Origin: Ulota crispa
Lineage: Eukaryota > Streptophyta > Bryopsida > Orthotrichales > Orthotrichaceae
Reading direction: 5' to 3'
Length of the DNA: 64,000 nucleotides
Assembly: GCA_963920765.1 (NCBI GenBank)
Contig: OY987246.1
Span: 3,536,501-3,600,500 of the forward strand
In this document: positions 1 through 12,700 of the stretch, piece after piece
Position numbering within the stretch: the stretch's first letter is position 1
Layout of the letters: each line of letters starts with the position of its first letter
Position numbers and translations under genes: made by a program
Notes under the pieces: model-generated
The model's database searches: none
Seen by the model: only the letters and a program-made list of their open reading frames with translations
Told to the model about the DNA's origin: nothing

Positions 1-1
1 G

Positions 2-3000
2 AACTTGATAGGCGCGGAGACACGAGACCAAGGCGACTGTTCCAAGTTCAAGGCAAACCTGCCGCACTGCTGCAGCAAGAAGCCGGACGTGATCGACTTG
101 ATGCCGGGCGTGCCATACAACCAGCAGACGGCGAACTGCTGCCGAGGGGGAGTGTTGTCGTCGTACATGCAAGACCCGGCCACGTCCGTGGCGTCGTACC
201 AGATCGTGGTGGGCAATACCGGCACCACCAACACCACCATCCAGTTGCCGAAGAACATCACCCTCTTGACCCCCGGGCCCGGGTACACTTGCAGCAAAGC
301 CGCTCTCGTGCCCAAGACCAAGTTCTTGTCTCCTGATGGACGTCGCACCACTCAAGCCTTCAGTAAGTCCTCAACCTTTTTCCAACTAGTCTCCACATGG
401 TTGTCACATTGGGCGAGATTTGGCTGTCAGTCATCCAGACGGGATTGGGTGGGGTGGTTGTAGAATTAGTGTGCAAACGTCAAAGTGCGATTACAGGGTT
501 GTGCTCGTGTCCATAATTTTTTTTTAAATGAGAAAAAAAAGTGCTTGCATCTATGGTGTGACTGTTTATGTTTGCGGGGATGGATCACGGATGGGTGGTT
601 TAGGGTTGGTCAAATGTGACCACCATGGCATGATGGCATGGTTTGTCACTTTGAACCAACCCTAAATCATTTTGCTTGTATAATGCAAACTATCAAGGCC
701 CAAATGCAAGTGGGTTTTTTTTTTTTTTAATATTTTCTAAGTCAAGGCACAGACATAACCTTGCATTTGCGCCTTGATGTCCGCACCTTGAATTTAGCAT
801 GGACAACCACCTTGCTTGGTTTAGACTGCCTGTCCTGTCTTTTGGTTTAAACTTGCCTGAAGTCACAACCTTGCTCCACACCAAATAATATCTGATAAAA
901 AAAGCAAAACAATGCAGCATTGCAGTGAAAGGTGAAATTAACGAGTTATACCGAAATTTTGGGGTGCTTCTTCGTTCTATGTGGAGCGAAAGCCTACCCT
1001 CACAAAGCACTAGTTACTGTTCCTTTCATGTTGGCAATTCACATACACGAGCAATGCCTTGTGTGCTCTAATACTCTTAGAGTATTAGGAACTTCCAAAA
1101 TGTTGTTAGAGAATGCAAGACGTAGATTTGGTGCATTATGTTGATGTCAAACTTGTTAAGTGGCTTATTGTGACTTCTATAGAGTGACTTGGAAAAATGC
1201 CAACTTTGGGATTCTATGGGCTTGTGAATATACGCTGGCCTTTTTGAGTAACTCTTGGTGTGCTTTGGGTTGAAACAGTGACATGGAACGTGACGTGCTC
1301 GTACACTCAGGCTCTGGCGAATAAAGCACCGACATGCTGTGTGTCTTTCTCAGCTTTTTACAATGAAACCATCGTGCCATGTGCCAAGTGTGCTTGTGAC
1401 TGTCCACCAAACAACACCCTGCCCATTGTGACCCAGAATGGAATTGATACGAACAACCAGCGGTGCTTGAACCGGTAAGTTCAAAAGCTTTTTTTTTCTC
1501 ATTCTGGCTGGTTTCTAGTATTGCACCAAATAGTGCATTTAGGTTGCCTTAACAATTAGGTTGCCTTACCCTGGCAAAGCTACTTGGAGGGGCATGCAAC
1601 TATCTTTATGCTACAGTAAGTCCTGATTTTATCTAAAGTTCTAGCGTTCTTGCTCCATGACTTCGGTGCTTGTTGCTGCGCCTAACCTTTGCTTGCTTCC
1701 TCCATTGTTTCTTGCAGTAATTATTGACAAAAGTTATTGTAATCTTGATAAATGTTTCTAAATAGTGAGAAATGTTGAGAAATTAGTATGGGGCAACCTA
1801 AATGCACTATTTGGTGTAGGCCAAAAAGGAAAATACAAGGAGTATATGGCTAGGAACTTATGATATTTTCTTCCTGAAATGCTTGAGAAATCAAACTAGA
1901 GTTTTTGTCTATTGATCTGATTTCTTGGATTATGCATTTGGTTTTTTTATTGAACTGTTTTTGCTGTTGTTGTTGGATATGATTTTGGATTGTTCAGGTT
2001 TGATCCGCATCTTCCACTGACACTTAATGCTACGAAGAACAACAACCTGCAATCGTCACCAGATATGCTGTACTGCACAAACGACATGTGTCCCGTCAAG
2101 ATCCACTGGCACATTAAGCTGAACTACCAGGAGTACTGGAGGGTGAAGCTAACTATCACCAACCGTGACATTACCAGAAACTACACTCTCTGGAACATGG
2201 TGGTCATGCACCCCAACTTCCAAAACTTCACTGAAGCTTTCAGCTTCAGTTACAAGCCACTGAATCCATACGGCATCCACGCTGTTAGTAAGTATTCTTG
2301 CCTTTAGCCTCGCACTTGTTGTCTTTGCCTACGTGACAGAATCTGTAGAAAATACCCTAATAAACTCTTTAGTCACGCTAGACTAGAAATTTTCTCTTTC
2401 TCTTTCTCTTAACTCTTGATTCTACACGAGATAAAAGAATGCTATGTCCATAGTGTAATATCGAACCAAAAAAAAAAAAAAAAACCTAACTTGACAAAAT
2501 CTTAGAACGAAATTTGTAGTCGTTGATTCCCAACTTGTTCATTAACTAAAATCTTATACGGAAGCTAATAGTAGATTGCAGTATCCCTCAAAAAAAAAAA
2601 CTACTCAAAAAGTTAGCAAGTGACTTCTTTCAACTGGTTCCGTTTGTTCAGTTTGTCGCCTTTCTTGAAGCTTACGCTGAATCTAATATTAGAATGCCCA
2701 CTTAGGAAGCTAAGAGTTGTAACTTTGAAAACATGAAGTTATGTTTGAAGAATGCAGTAAGTGGTTTTTTTTCTTCCAATTAGTTCAAGTAGTTGCTTTT
2801 TCTAGGAGCTTCCAAACTGATTCATTCCAACTCCAAAAGCTACAAAAGCAGGCATTTTAGGGCATGTTTTAAATAGCTATTTGGGATCAGGAGCTTTTCT
2901 TTACACTAGATATTGCATTTAGGTTGCCTTAACAATTAGGTTGCCTTACATTAAAAAATTTATCTCATGACTCGTTGCTTGGCCACTTGGAGGCACATGC

Positions 3001-3513
3001 AACTCTCTAAATACATGGACTTCACACAGTTTATGCCCTAGACATCGCTAGTTGTTTTTTTGCAGCTTTGTTGCTGTTGCTGCTGTTGCAAAGCATAATT
3101 ACTCTACCTTCAGTAGGGGTTTTTATAAAGTGTAAAATGTCAAGAAATTATTATGGGGCAACCTAAATGCAAAGTTTAGTGTAACTTTTTCACCATTTCT
3201 CTCTAACACTGACGACTCCGTATCGTTGACAGATAACTCCGCCATCTTCTGGGGCGTCAAGTTTTACAACGACATGCTCATGCAAGCAGGACCCGACGGA
3301 AACGTGCAATCCGAGATTCTCTTCAGGAAAGATTCTAGTTTCAAACTGGAAAGCGGGTGGGGATTCCCACAGCATGTGCTCTTCAACGGAGATGAGTGCG
3401 TCCTCCCTCCGCTTGATCAGTATCCGACCTTACCAAGCAGCAGCTCCCACTTAAGAGTGGCTGCAACATCTCTCATTTCTATCTTACTTTTCACAATAGC
3501 ATTCCTTCTGTAA
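2..3513 (+). CDS. COBRA-like GPI-anchored protein, 3' four exons (5' truncated by window edge)
   Basis: Exons 2-362, 1279-1474, 1998-2287 and 3233-3513 join in frame through GT-AG introns to about 375 residues. COBRA-like proteins are GPI-anchored extracellular glycoproteins that guide cellulose deposition and oriented expansion. Visible family hallmarks are QGDCSKFK near the start, PYNQQTANCCRGG, the exon 1/2 junction reading QAFMTWNVTC, the Cys-rich CCVSFSAFYNETIVPC block, HWHIKLNYQEYWRVK, and FWGVKFYNDMLMQAG plus FNGDECVLPP near the end. The last 17 or so residues are hydrophobic, fitting a GPI-attachment signal, and several NxT/S sequons are present. The signal peptide and roughly the first hundred residues lie upstream of the window. 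Introns 2 and 3 each carry a MITE of the same family. Family assignment is secure; which COBL subgroup is not. Confidence 0.95.
1524..1816. mobile_element. TA-flanked MITE, copy 1 (in COBRA-like intron 2)
   Basis: The left end CACCAAATAGTGCATTTAGG and the right end CCTAAATGCACTATTTGGTG are exact inverted repeats of at least 20 bp. A subterminal direct repeat of TTAGGTTGCCTTA follows the left end. TA follows the right end; the left flank is TG, probably a mutated TA. Length is 293 bp and there is no coding capacity. It lies wholly inside an intron. Superfamily is uncertain; the TA duplication suggests Tc1/mariner. Confidence 0.85.
2904..3181. mobile_element. TA-flanked MITE, copy 2 (in COBRA-like intron 3)
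   Basis: It starts CACTAGATATTGCATTTAGG and ends with the imperfect inverted match CCTAAATGCAAAGTTTAGTG. TA lies immediately on both sides (2902-2903 and 3182-3183). It shares the subterminal TTAGGTTGCCTTA direct repeat with copy 1. It ends only about 50 bp before the acceptor of the last exon. Confidence 0.85.
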
Positions 3514-5246
3514 GCACGGTTTACTATAGTTGATGAATTCACACTAAACTTAGTCCCTGAGTTTGTCAGGGTTCTACCTATGATTTGCAGAGATAGTCGG
3601 TCTTTATACATTTTACATTACTACTCGAGTATAGGAGGTTTTGCAATGTTTGAGCCAACGTTTTGGTGCATGCAATAGCAATGCTTGTCTCATCTTTTGG
3701 GAGAGGAGCAAACTGTGGAATAATCACCAAAGTATACAATTCATTACAAGTTAAGATTTGGAATCAGCAGTCTTTTGCAGTGATGGAAACAAAAGGGGTA
3801 GTCACACCTTCTTCACCTCATTCTCAATCTTCAGAGAATAGGGATGTTGCACTCTCTTCTTGAGCTTTAGAGGCCCCATTCTTTGAAGATTGAGAAGTTT
3901 TCTGTTCACCTTTCTCTTCATCTCTGGAGGAGAAGATTTGGGGTGAAGAAGATTTAGCGAGTGAAGTTTTTCTCACTTTTGTTTCTTTTTCACCTTGCTC
4001 TTCTTGTTTTCACCCTCTTTATAGTTGGATGGTTGAATGTATGAATGCAATTTGCTTCCTTATTGCATCAAAACTTTTTTAATAAATTTGTTCTCTATTC
4101 TCCACTGCCCATAAAAGGGGAGTCGCACCTTCTTCACGGAGGAGTGCTCCCATTAGGTCCTATTTCCACTCCACAACTTCTCATTCTTCATAGAAGTTTC
4201 ATTCTTTGAGAATATGTGACTACTCTGTAACGTTTGAAATTGCTAAACAAATCATTTGAGTGTCTAATTTTGAAATGAGTTATTGATTTTGTTTGCTAAG
4301 TTTTTTTGGTGTTGGAGAAGGGGTGAGATGTAGTGCTGCATATTGATGTTTGTTTTGGCAGTGACAAAAAAAAAAAATAGCACCTTCTGAATCAGTTGGG
4401 AGCTTTGGATTTCTTTGGTTGGACCTCCCTTAGATTGTCGTTTGGGACAGGAATGGGAGAAGTTGCGGAGATAGGGTACAAAGTGGAGGAATTTGATAAT
4501 TAGTAATGCAAGAATGATATGATTTGGGTAGGCCTCGGTTACACTGAACACTACATTCATTTGAATTTTCTACTTGTGATTCTTATCTCCATATTTGACT
4601 CTATTTTTGAGAAGGGTTCTCATATCCTAAAACATATTTTGCTTGGATTCAATATGAAGATGGTGTGAATTATTAATGTTCATAGGGAAGTACATTATCA
4701 ATAGTTTTGAGTGCGTCAAGCTTTGAAAGCATCTAGATTTGACAGCACACAAATGACAAGATGTCTATTGTATGTTTTTTTTTAAATAGAAAAAATAACT
4801 CTTAACTTATCCTAGTTTCAAATCTGATGTTCAAAAAAGAGGAAATATATATTTTAAACTTTTCAAGTGAGAATCTTGAAATGCTCTAAGTTGATGCTGA
4901 GGAAACAATGTCAATTTGGTCCTTTTTTGTCAATTCAGACACACTTAGTCAATCAGGATGTGTCAATTTGGACACCATTTCCTTGTAGTGGTTGGCAAGG
5001 GAGATTGGGATCTTTTAAGCTATGAGTAGAAAACAAAAGCATCCATCTTTTTTTTCTTGGATTATGCATGGCTAGTAAAGCTAAAATCTAAAGGGTCTAT
5101 AACTAGTTCTAGAATAAATGGTAACTTGACACCTTAGATTGGCTTGTAGAATGTATGTAAACAATAAAGTTAAGATTCATGATCAAGTGCAAATACCATC
5201 AATAAACTAATTTGTAATATTATTTGTATTACATTGAAATTCTATT
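3514..5246. other. Intergenic, no gene seen
   Basis: The COBRA-like 3' untranslated region probably runs into this stretch. Reading frames are short and interrupted. A 25-bp near-identical direct repeat (AAAAGGGG, then a GTC core and ACCTTCTTCAC) occurs near 3793 and 4113. Short GTAGTCACA / TGTGACTAC inverted ends near 3798 and 4218 hint at a decayed element but are too weak to call. Confidence 0.5.
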
Positions 5247-5250
5247 TTAA

Positions 5251-6198
5251 CCCCTAAAGGTCCAAGTGGTCCTGTGGGGGCCAAGTGGGGTTGCGGGCAT
5301 GTTCTTAAGCAAGACTACTTTGTGTGATATTTTGAAACTTTTATAGAAGATGAGGAATTCAAAGATCTGTGTGAGCATCTACTTTTTTCTTCATTCCAAC
5401 ATTTATTGAAGAAGTTATGCATGAATAACTAAAAAAAAAGGGAGAATCGGGCTACTCAAACCAAAAAAATTGCATTTAAAAAAATAAAAATCTGAAATTG
5501 GTTATTTAGATTTATGTATACGTAGGTAGCTTTAAATCATTCAATTTTGATTGATGAGATGAAAGTTATGAGAAGTTTTAGTTTGCGGGTAGGTATGAGA
5601 CTCCCAAACCTCCATTCCTTTTGCACATTGTAAAAATTGGTGCTTTACTTGTTTGAGCAATTTGTGTGTTTGTTTTTTGACTTTATTTTTTTGAAGTTGT
5701 ATTAGACTAAAATTCCTTGGTTTTCACCATTTGGATCACAATAATTCTTATTTATGAATTTTACATAAATCCTTTAATTTTGCCTAGTGTATATGCAAAT
5801 TTCATGTCCTTACTATATTGCAAGATTTTACAAAGTATGATCCACACCTCCTATTCATTTGAAAATTCTCCCACACTTACCCAACTTGGTCTTCTATATG
5901 GGAAAAAAAACCTCAACTTTGCTTAGAGCAATTTTTTTGATGTAAGAGCTGTCAAAGGATTCTGAAAGTTTTAGGCAGCAGGGAAAAAAACTTTATTTTT
6001 TCACTTGAGATGTCAATATCTCACTCCTCTACATCTAGAATGATCTAATTTTTTTCCACAAGTACCTCCCATAGTCTAGGACAAGATCTCACGGTCATTT
6101 TCCAAAAAAAACATTTTTTTGTACCTTTTTACTCATTCCCTTGAAAGTGGCAATTTTGAGTGACTTTCACAAAAAAAAAAGGCTTGGGCCTTTAGGGG
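5251..6198. mobile_element. TTAA-flanked element family P1, copy A (948 bp)
   Basis: The left terminus CCCCTAAAGGTCCAAG follows TTAA (5247-5250). The right terminus CTTGGGCCTTTAGGGG is its inverted repeat, followed by TAAA (a one-base change from TTAA). Length matches the other family members (913-934 bp net). No intact reading frame is present, so it is non-autonomous. TTAA duplication with CCC/GGG ends is the hallmark of piggyBac and also fits Kolobok; no transposase is present to decide. Confidence 0.85.
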
Positions 6199-6371
6199 TA
6201 AAAAAGTTTATTGTGGTATATCTTTGTTATCCTTGCTTTCAAAAACTACAACTATAGTATGTAAAAACATAAAAGACATTTTTTCTAAAATTTTGCATTA
6301 TTTATGAACTACAGTATTCATGTTATTTTAAATTATAGAAAACAGAGGAAATTCTCCCGCAATTTTGTATA

Positions 6372-6782
6372 GGGAATTGATATGTGTACCACACCATTTG
6401 AACTATTGTACCACACTCTGGGGTACATTTTAGATTTCTACCATCAAAAAGCTGAATTTGAGAATTTGGAATTCAAATTTGGACTTAGAGACCATAATTT
6501 AGTCTAGTACTATAAAAAAGTTGCAATTCAACAACACCCAATGAAAAAGTTTAGCTAGGGAGAAAAGTGTTACTTTTACTTTTGTTTGTAAAAAAAGATA
6601 AGCTTCTTCATTGGGTGTTGTTGAATTGCAACTTTTTTTATGGTTCTAGACTAAATCATGGTTTCTAAGTCCAAATCTAAATTCAAAATTCTCAACTTTA
6701 ACTTTTCAATGGTAGAAATCTAAAATTTGCCCCGGGGGTGTGGTATAGTAGTTCAAAGGGTGTGGTACACATATCAATGCCC
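6372..6782. mobile_element. Mutator-like foldback MITE with perfect 9-bp target duplication
   Basis: The two halves are near-perfect inverted copies of about 200 bp, meeting around a short AT-rich loop near 6565. Ends are GGGAATTGATATGTGTACC and GGTACACATATCAATGCCC. The 9-bp sequence TTTTGTATA lies immediately outside both ends (6363-6371 and 6783-6791). A 9-bp duplication and very long TIRs are typical of Mutator-like elements. It has no coding capacity, and transcription would give a long hairpin RNA. Confidence 0.93.
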
Positions 6783-6895
6783 TTTTGTATATCTCTCTTA
6801 ATTATCTTTTTGGATTGTTATTTTTGAACTTTGAAACCCCCAAATTCAATTAAACATGCCGTACTAGTTTACACTTGTTGTTGCCACTCACATTA

Positions 6896-7218
6896 GGGGG
6901 CTTCAAACATAAAATTTGGCCTTTGAGCTTCTCACCTCACAGGATCTCTGCTCACTGGTGAGTTGCTTTCTTTCCCTTGCACGCGCAATGTTTGAGACAC
7001 CCGTGAGTTTGCAAAAATTTCTGCAAAAGAAGTTTTGAGGTTTGAGAACACAAGCAGAGGAACCGTTGGAAGCCAAAAACGTGAGTTTCTGGAGTTCACT
7101 CCTCATGTGAATCACGTTAAGAGTGAACTCCAACGTGCGTCACGACAACTTTCATTGGTGAACTCACGAATGTGACTGGCTAGGTGACTCACGTGCTTCA
7201 GGTCATGTTTGAAGCCCC
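6896..7218. mobile_element. Harbinger/Tourist-like MITE
   Basis: Ends GGGGCTTCAAACAT (left) and ATGTTTGAAGCCCC (right) are inverted repeats, with TA outside each side (TAG/TAT as a 3-bp reading). The interior has alternating TGAGTT/AACTCAC motifs forming further small hairpins. The GGGGCTTC end resembles the GGGCGGCTTCACAC end of the element at 26009. The superfamily is inferred from end sequence and the imperfect 3-bp flank. Confidence 0.65.
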
Positions 7219-9736
7219 TATGCTGTACCGAAACATGGAATGCCGGTGGGACTTGGTAACACTCCACCCACTGACCCACCTAGAGTGCAATTTTCATCCC
7301 CATCTGCGAACTTCATCCATTCAAGCCCTACTTTCATTCATTCGATCAACGAGCACGCTCTCACTGTCTCACCTCAGGTTGAACATGAACCACGTGACAA
7401 AAAGTGCAGGATACAAACACGGTATCACATGTCTCGAGTTCCCGACCCTCAACCATACACCTTTCTAAGACCGTGTTTTTCCGCACGGAGGGAAGTACCG
7501 TGCTCCGGTGACCGTTACCCTTCGGAACAATCAGTAATCAGTTTCCTCCACAGAATTAGAGTCAAGGCCGAAGTCTGCGAGATTTCTAGACCTCGCAGTC
7601 GAAGCATTCACGATTCTTGTAGCGAACTAGCGACTGCCTGAATTCTGGTGCGTGCAATTCTAATTTTTTCTTAGGATTTTGACAGTTTCGGATCCCTAAC
7701 AAATTTAAGGTCAGTAGCTGCTGTGGAAGAATGTCATTCTCTTATCTGGAAAATGTAAGGTTAACTTAATCAAGTTTCTTTGTCTCCACGTTGTGACCCA
7801 TTGACAAGATCGTAGCGGAATTCTTGCATTATACTTGTAATTCTGTTTTTTTCTTTCCGCGTATTCAGACAGGAACGCAATAGCAACCCTAGTTTCGATG
7901 ATAATCTTCACAATAACAGTCTTTCTGTAAGTAGTAACTCTGGAATGTCGTTGAGCCTCATTGTAATTGTATTTCATTCTCACGTGATTTTTGTAAGGTC
8001 CTGATCAAAGTTTGAACGGTCATGAGCTCACCTGGATGTGCAGAGTTAGTTGATTTTGAAACATTACTTGTCCACTAAAAGTAACTTTCTTAATGAAAAG
8101 TGAAGAAGTGCCGCGTGAAACGATACAGATCTTTACTTCCGACTAAAAGATCAGTTGGATTGTTTTTTGAGGTAGGAAAGTGATCAGGATTTCCGATTTT
8201 AAAAGGTGAGGTACTATGTGGAAGAATTGGATGATTAGAAAATTGATAACAGTATGATGTAGGTAGTCGCGAGGCAGGGATACTATGTTATGGTCAGTCT
8301 TAGTAAGTGTTCATTCCTGTGAGGTGATTTTAAGGAATCAAACTAGAGAGGGCCGTCCTTTGTTATCTTGAACCTTTTTTCGCTTTGTTGAGCTGGCTGT
8401 TTGAATATGTTGCAGATAACCTCAATTTTGTTTAAATGACGTATTCCCGTGAAATCGGCGCAAGTGCAATTCTCCATTCAAGACTCCAAACCTATAGTAC
8501 TCCTAATTTGAGAGATCTAGGTACTGCTATTAGTAACAAATTAGTAGCAAGGGTTAATACAATACAAAGGATCATATCTTTAACGATTTTGGTATGCTCA
8601 ACCTAATATCTTGATTTTGCTAACAATTTGTAGAATTTATCATATGAAATATATTTGTGGCGGAATGTCCTGTGTGTCTTTGAAAATTTCAGCTGTTGAT
8701 CTGTCTGTGCTCCTCAGCTTTTACATGAGAGTAAGAAAATTTGACTTGTTTAGAATGTGTATACCTGCATGCAAGAATTTCTTCATGAGTTGACTACGTT
8801 TTGATATGGAGATGCAGACTAGAGGCTGCTGTATTATTTAGCGCCATGGCAAATTCTCATTTGGAGCACTTTTGTTCTTGTTTCTACACAGAAAGCACGG
8901 TGTCTGCTACATTTCTAAGCCGCCCATTCAGAGCTTTGGAGCTCTCACGGTTTCTGTAGGAAGTGCCAGAATTTCTGGGGTAGGTTTTCTGACGGTTACA
9001 TTTGATATGGCGGTGTCGATTTTCTTTCAAATTTCCGGTCAGTTGCTGAGGAAGAATATTAACGTTATCTGAAAAATGCGAGCTTGGTTTCGTTCTTTGT
9101 CTTCACATTTTGATCCATTGGCGGCTTCTTTTTGCAAACTTGCTGCATTTCATTTGGTGATTTTACTTTAAGTTTTGCATGTTTTGGGAGCCTCTTCGGA
9201 TAGGAATGCATTTGGAGAAGTTTTTGTTCTTGTTAGGTCTTAGTTGTTTTTTTTTTCTAATGCAGAGGTTTGTATTTTGCGTAGAAGTTAGAGTCTGCTT
9301 GCATTTGAGTTCTGGCGGTTTGTTGTGCTAAATCTCTTCGAATTTTCTGTGCCTCTGATAGGGAATAATCAGTTTGTTTTGGAAAAATTGCAACTTTTCG
9401 AGAATTTCTGAATTATTGGAATTCTTGTACTGTAGTGAAAAATCTCACGAACTACTGGAAGTCTGCCAAAAATAGTTTAAGATAGTACTCACGATCAATT
9501 TGTACTATTGATGAGCATGGAAATTAGTTCACATATCTTAGCCAAAAAAGATTCACAGTATCGCTTTTAATGTTTAGTATCGAGTTGGGTTATGAATTTA
9601 GACAATGATAAATGATGCTGATCGTTTGCTGTTATTTTTGAATGCAGGACTTATAAGATCCATGCACATATTCGTTATCACTTCTGCACAGGACGTTGAT
9701 AACAGACTACTGCAAGGGCTTGGACAGATATAGGAA
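7219..9736 (+). promoter_or_regulatory. Probable promoter, 5' leader and leader intron of the MATE gene
   Basis: No coding gene is seen. The stretch 7300-7640 is less AT-rich than its surroundings and ends at a GT donor-like site (near 7648, CTG then GTGCGTG). An acceptor-like TTTTTGAATGCAG precedes 9648, about 90 bp before the MATE start codon. The simplest reading is a 5' untranslated exon, a roughly 2-kb leader intron and the start exon. This is inference only; transcript data would settle it. Confidence 0.4.
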
Positions 9737-12700
9737 ATGGAAAATCCCGTATCAAGGAGTATCAGAGTCCATTCTGTACGACTCGAAATTTTACCCGTAG
9801 TTTTGATGAGACGATCATTACTTGGGTGCCAATCTCCGCGTGGTTTAGTGGTCTCAAACACCAAAATTCAACGTGTTCGTCAGTCAATATCTAACGATCT
9901 TTTCCTTAGTAGTGTTACCAATAGGAACAGTAGACAATGGAGGTCAAATACCATGAAATACACTATCTTGTCAACGAAACGAGTACTGCAACGGCAACCA
10001 AGGGTCATAAGAATGGGACTAGGTTCCGACACTGGTAGTGAATCCGAGGCTGCGCGTTCAAGTGGGAACGGAACAATTTCGACTTGGAGTTTATCTGACA
10101 ACCTAAGGTCCGTAGTTCGTCTTCGTATCGATGACTTCTAGATAAATTTTCTGTACAGATATTGAAGGAATCAAGCTTGACTAATTTTTATTTGTTTTTT
10201 CAGCAAGGTATTCATGGCAGATAAACTGGGTCAGGATATCGCCTTCATTGCTCTGCCGGCAGCGATTGCTTTGGCAGCTGATCCACTTGCGTCTTTGGTG
10301 GACACTGCATTCGTCGGACGAATAGGTACCTCCTTTTTGTATAATGCGTTCTGGAGTCTCATGCTGAATGCCTTCTGTTTGCATTTCAGGTGATGTTGTG
10401 CTAGAGATTATACCTTAGAGTCCTACCTTTGATGATGCAATCAAGCTGCATCATTCGCTAAGAATGACGAGGATTTGTAACTATTGTCCTGGTCAACTAG
10501 CTGATCAGTTTGTTGAGTTGCTTATCAATTTGAAACTAACGTACTGTTATAATTCCAAATTTTTTGGCACAAGGCCCGGTGGAGCTGGCAGCTGTGGGCG
10601 TGTCTATATCAATATTCAACCTTGTGTCCAAGATGTTCAACGTTCCTTTGTTGAACGTCACAACGTCATTCGTGGCAGAGGACGCTTCTGAGGAGTCGTC
10701 TGGGATTGGCATTTTCTTGAAGTCTCGGGAATCTGAGTCCACTTCGTTGCGTAGTGCGGATCGTAAGATACTCACCATAATGATCATGGCATCTATGTTT
10801 TTTTTCCAAGATATAGTGAGAATACTGATGTTGCTCTCGATCCTCTTCAGTTCTTCAGTCTTCGTCAAATCTTGATCAGCTGCACTCTCTAAAACATATT
10901 GGAATAATGGCGCGGGGGCTTTCCTTTAGGTTATTGTGTAGCTGTGCTTCCTTTCTAGCCTACTTGCAAACTACGAGATCTTTTTGAAACTTTAATTGAA
11001 GTACTTTGAGAATAACGTGATTTTCTTTTTCGGACAGATAATGAAACTTCCGAAGGTCTCACTGTAAAACCCTCGGGAATGAAAAAGCTTTTTCTTCCAA
11101 CAGTCTCGTCTGCTTTGGTGCTTGCTGCCGCTATTGGAGTTGGAGAGGCCTTTGTGTTATCTTTCTCAGCAGGGCCCATATTGAACGCTATGGGAGTAGG
11201 CGTGGTAAGGTAACTGTTCCAATGGTGAATATAGGGCTCACGCACCATACAAAACCTGCTCAATTTTCTTTTATGCACGCAATTTTTCCCCATTAGAACA
11301 ACCTGTTCTTGTGGCCAGTCAAGGACGTTTACTGCCGTTATGTATTCTTGTGCACTTTTTGAATTATGCTGTTTAATCGGGGTTGCACGTCCTCACAGTA
11401 AAAAGATTCTTTTTGATATGAACTGTTTAAAAAATCTATGGATTTAGAGAGAAAGTACAGCTCTAGGGCTACTGATTGTGCATTACTCAATTCATCAAGG
11501 AATGGCGTATCTTTGTTATTATTAGTAGTGTGACAATAGATTTGGCATTCGTCATACCTTATCCAATTGTTCGCAGCAGCTCTGGCTCTGTGGATGTAGG
11601 CTTGTTCATGAGGTATAGGATTCTAACATACTGGATTTTGAACTCAGACATCACCTATGCGAATTCCGTCCATAGAATACTTGTCTTTGCGTGGTCTTGG
11701 TGCGCCTGCCGTTGTGATTGCTCTTGCCATCCAGGGCGTTTTTCGCGGTTTCAAAGATACAAAGACTCCATTGTATGCCAGTGGTAAGATTCTCTTTATT
11801 GTACTTTTTTTGGCAGATTCTGGTCAGTTCAATTGGACATGCAGGGATTCAGCATTTTCCTCTTCGTTGATAAAATTGTGCGTTACGTGTGCAGTTGCTG
11901 GCAACTTTGTGAACATTGTTTTGGATCCCATTTTGATGTTCTCTCTCAACCTTGGTGTCGGTGGGGCTGCACTTGCAACGGTCATATCACAGTTAGAAAA
12001 CACTCACTGAGCTCAAATATGTTTTCTCATTACTAGTGGGTTTACTAGAAGCAATTCCTCCACCTGCTTTATTTAGCAAAATCGAATTGCACACTTGCTT
12101 TGTGCACCACTTGCCTTGTGTAGTAAGTAAATGTTTCATATTATGGCAGGTATGTAATTGCAGGCCTCCTTTTGTGGAAATTGAATAAGTATGTTATTCT
12201 GTTACCCAACCGGTGGGAAGACTTAAATTTTGATCGCTTCTTGACATCTGGTACGTCAATATTCTTTAACTGATGGAAGTCACAGCAAAAGTTTTTCTCT
12301 TTTCTGTTTGTGACAGCTAGTTACTATCTATTCATCGACGTCGACTTCTCGCGTCTAAATATTTATACTAATGATGGCATGATGTATTCGTAATTGTGAT
12401 TTCTAATAGCCAATAATCAATAGTCGCTAGTTTGATTTACACGTTTGACTTATATGGCAGGTGGATACTTGATTGGACGAACTATTGCATTGCTCCTAGT
12501 TTTTACATTAGCTACATCTATGGCGGCTAGGCAAGGGGCTATTCCGATGGCTGCTCATCAAATCTGTACGCAGATCTGGCTAGCAATATCTCTGCTTTCA
12601 GATTCATTAGCACTTGCTGGTCAGGTAAAGAAACCCAATTTGCCTAAGTTCATGAGTGTCTTGTCTAATGTAAGACGCATTTAGTTCTTCTTGTTTATTG

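Noticed and set aside
3797..4223. A TIR element with GTAGTCACA ends
   Set aside because: Only nine terminal bases match well, the arms then diverge and there is no target duplication.
7240..7641. 133-codon frame upstream of the MATE gene as a protein
   Set aside because: No domain; overlaps a competing frame and fits a 5' untranslated exon better.
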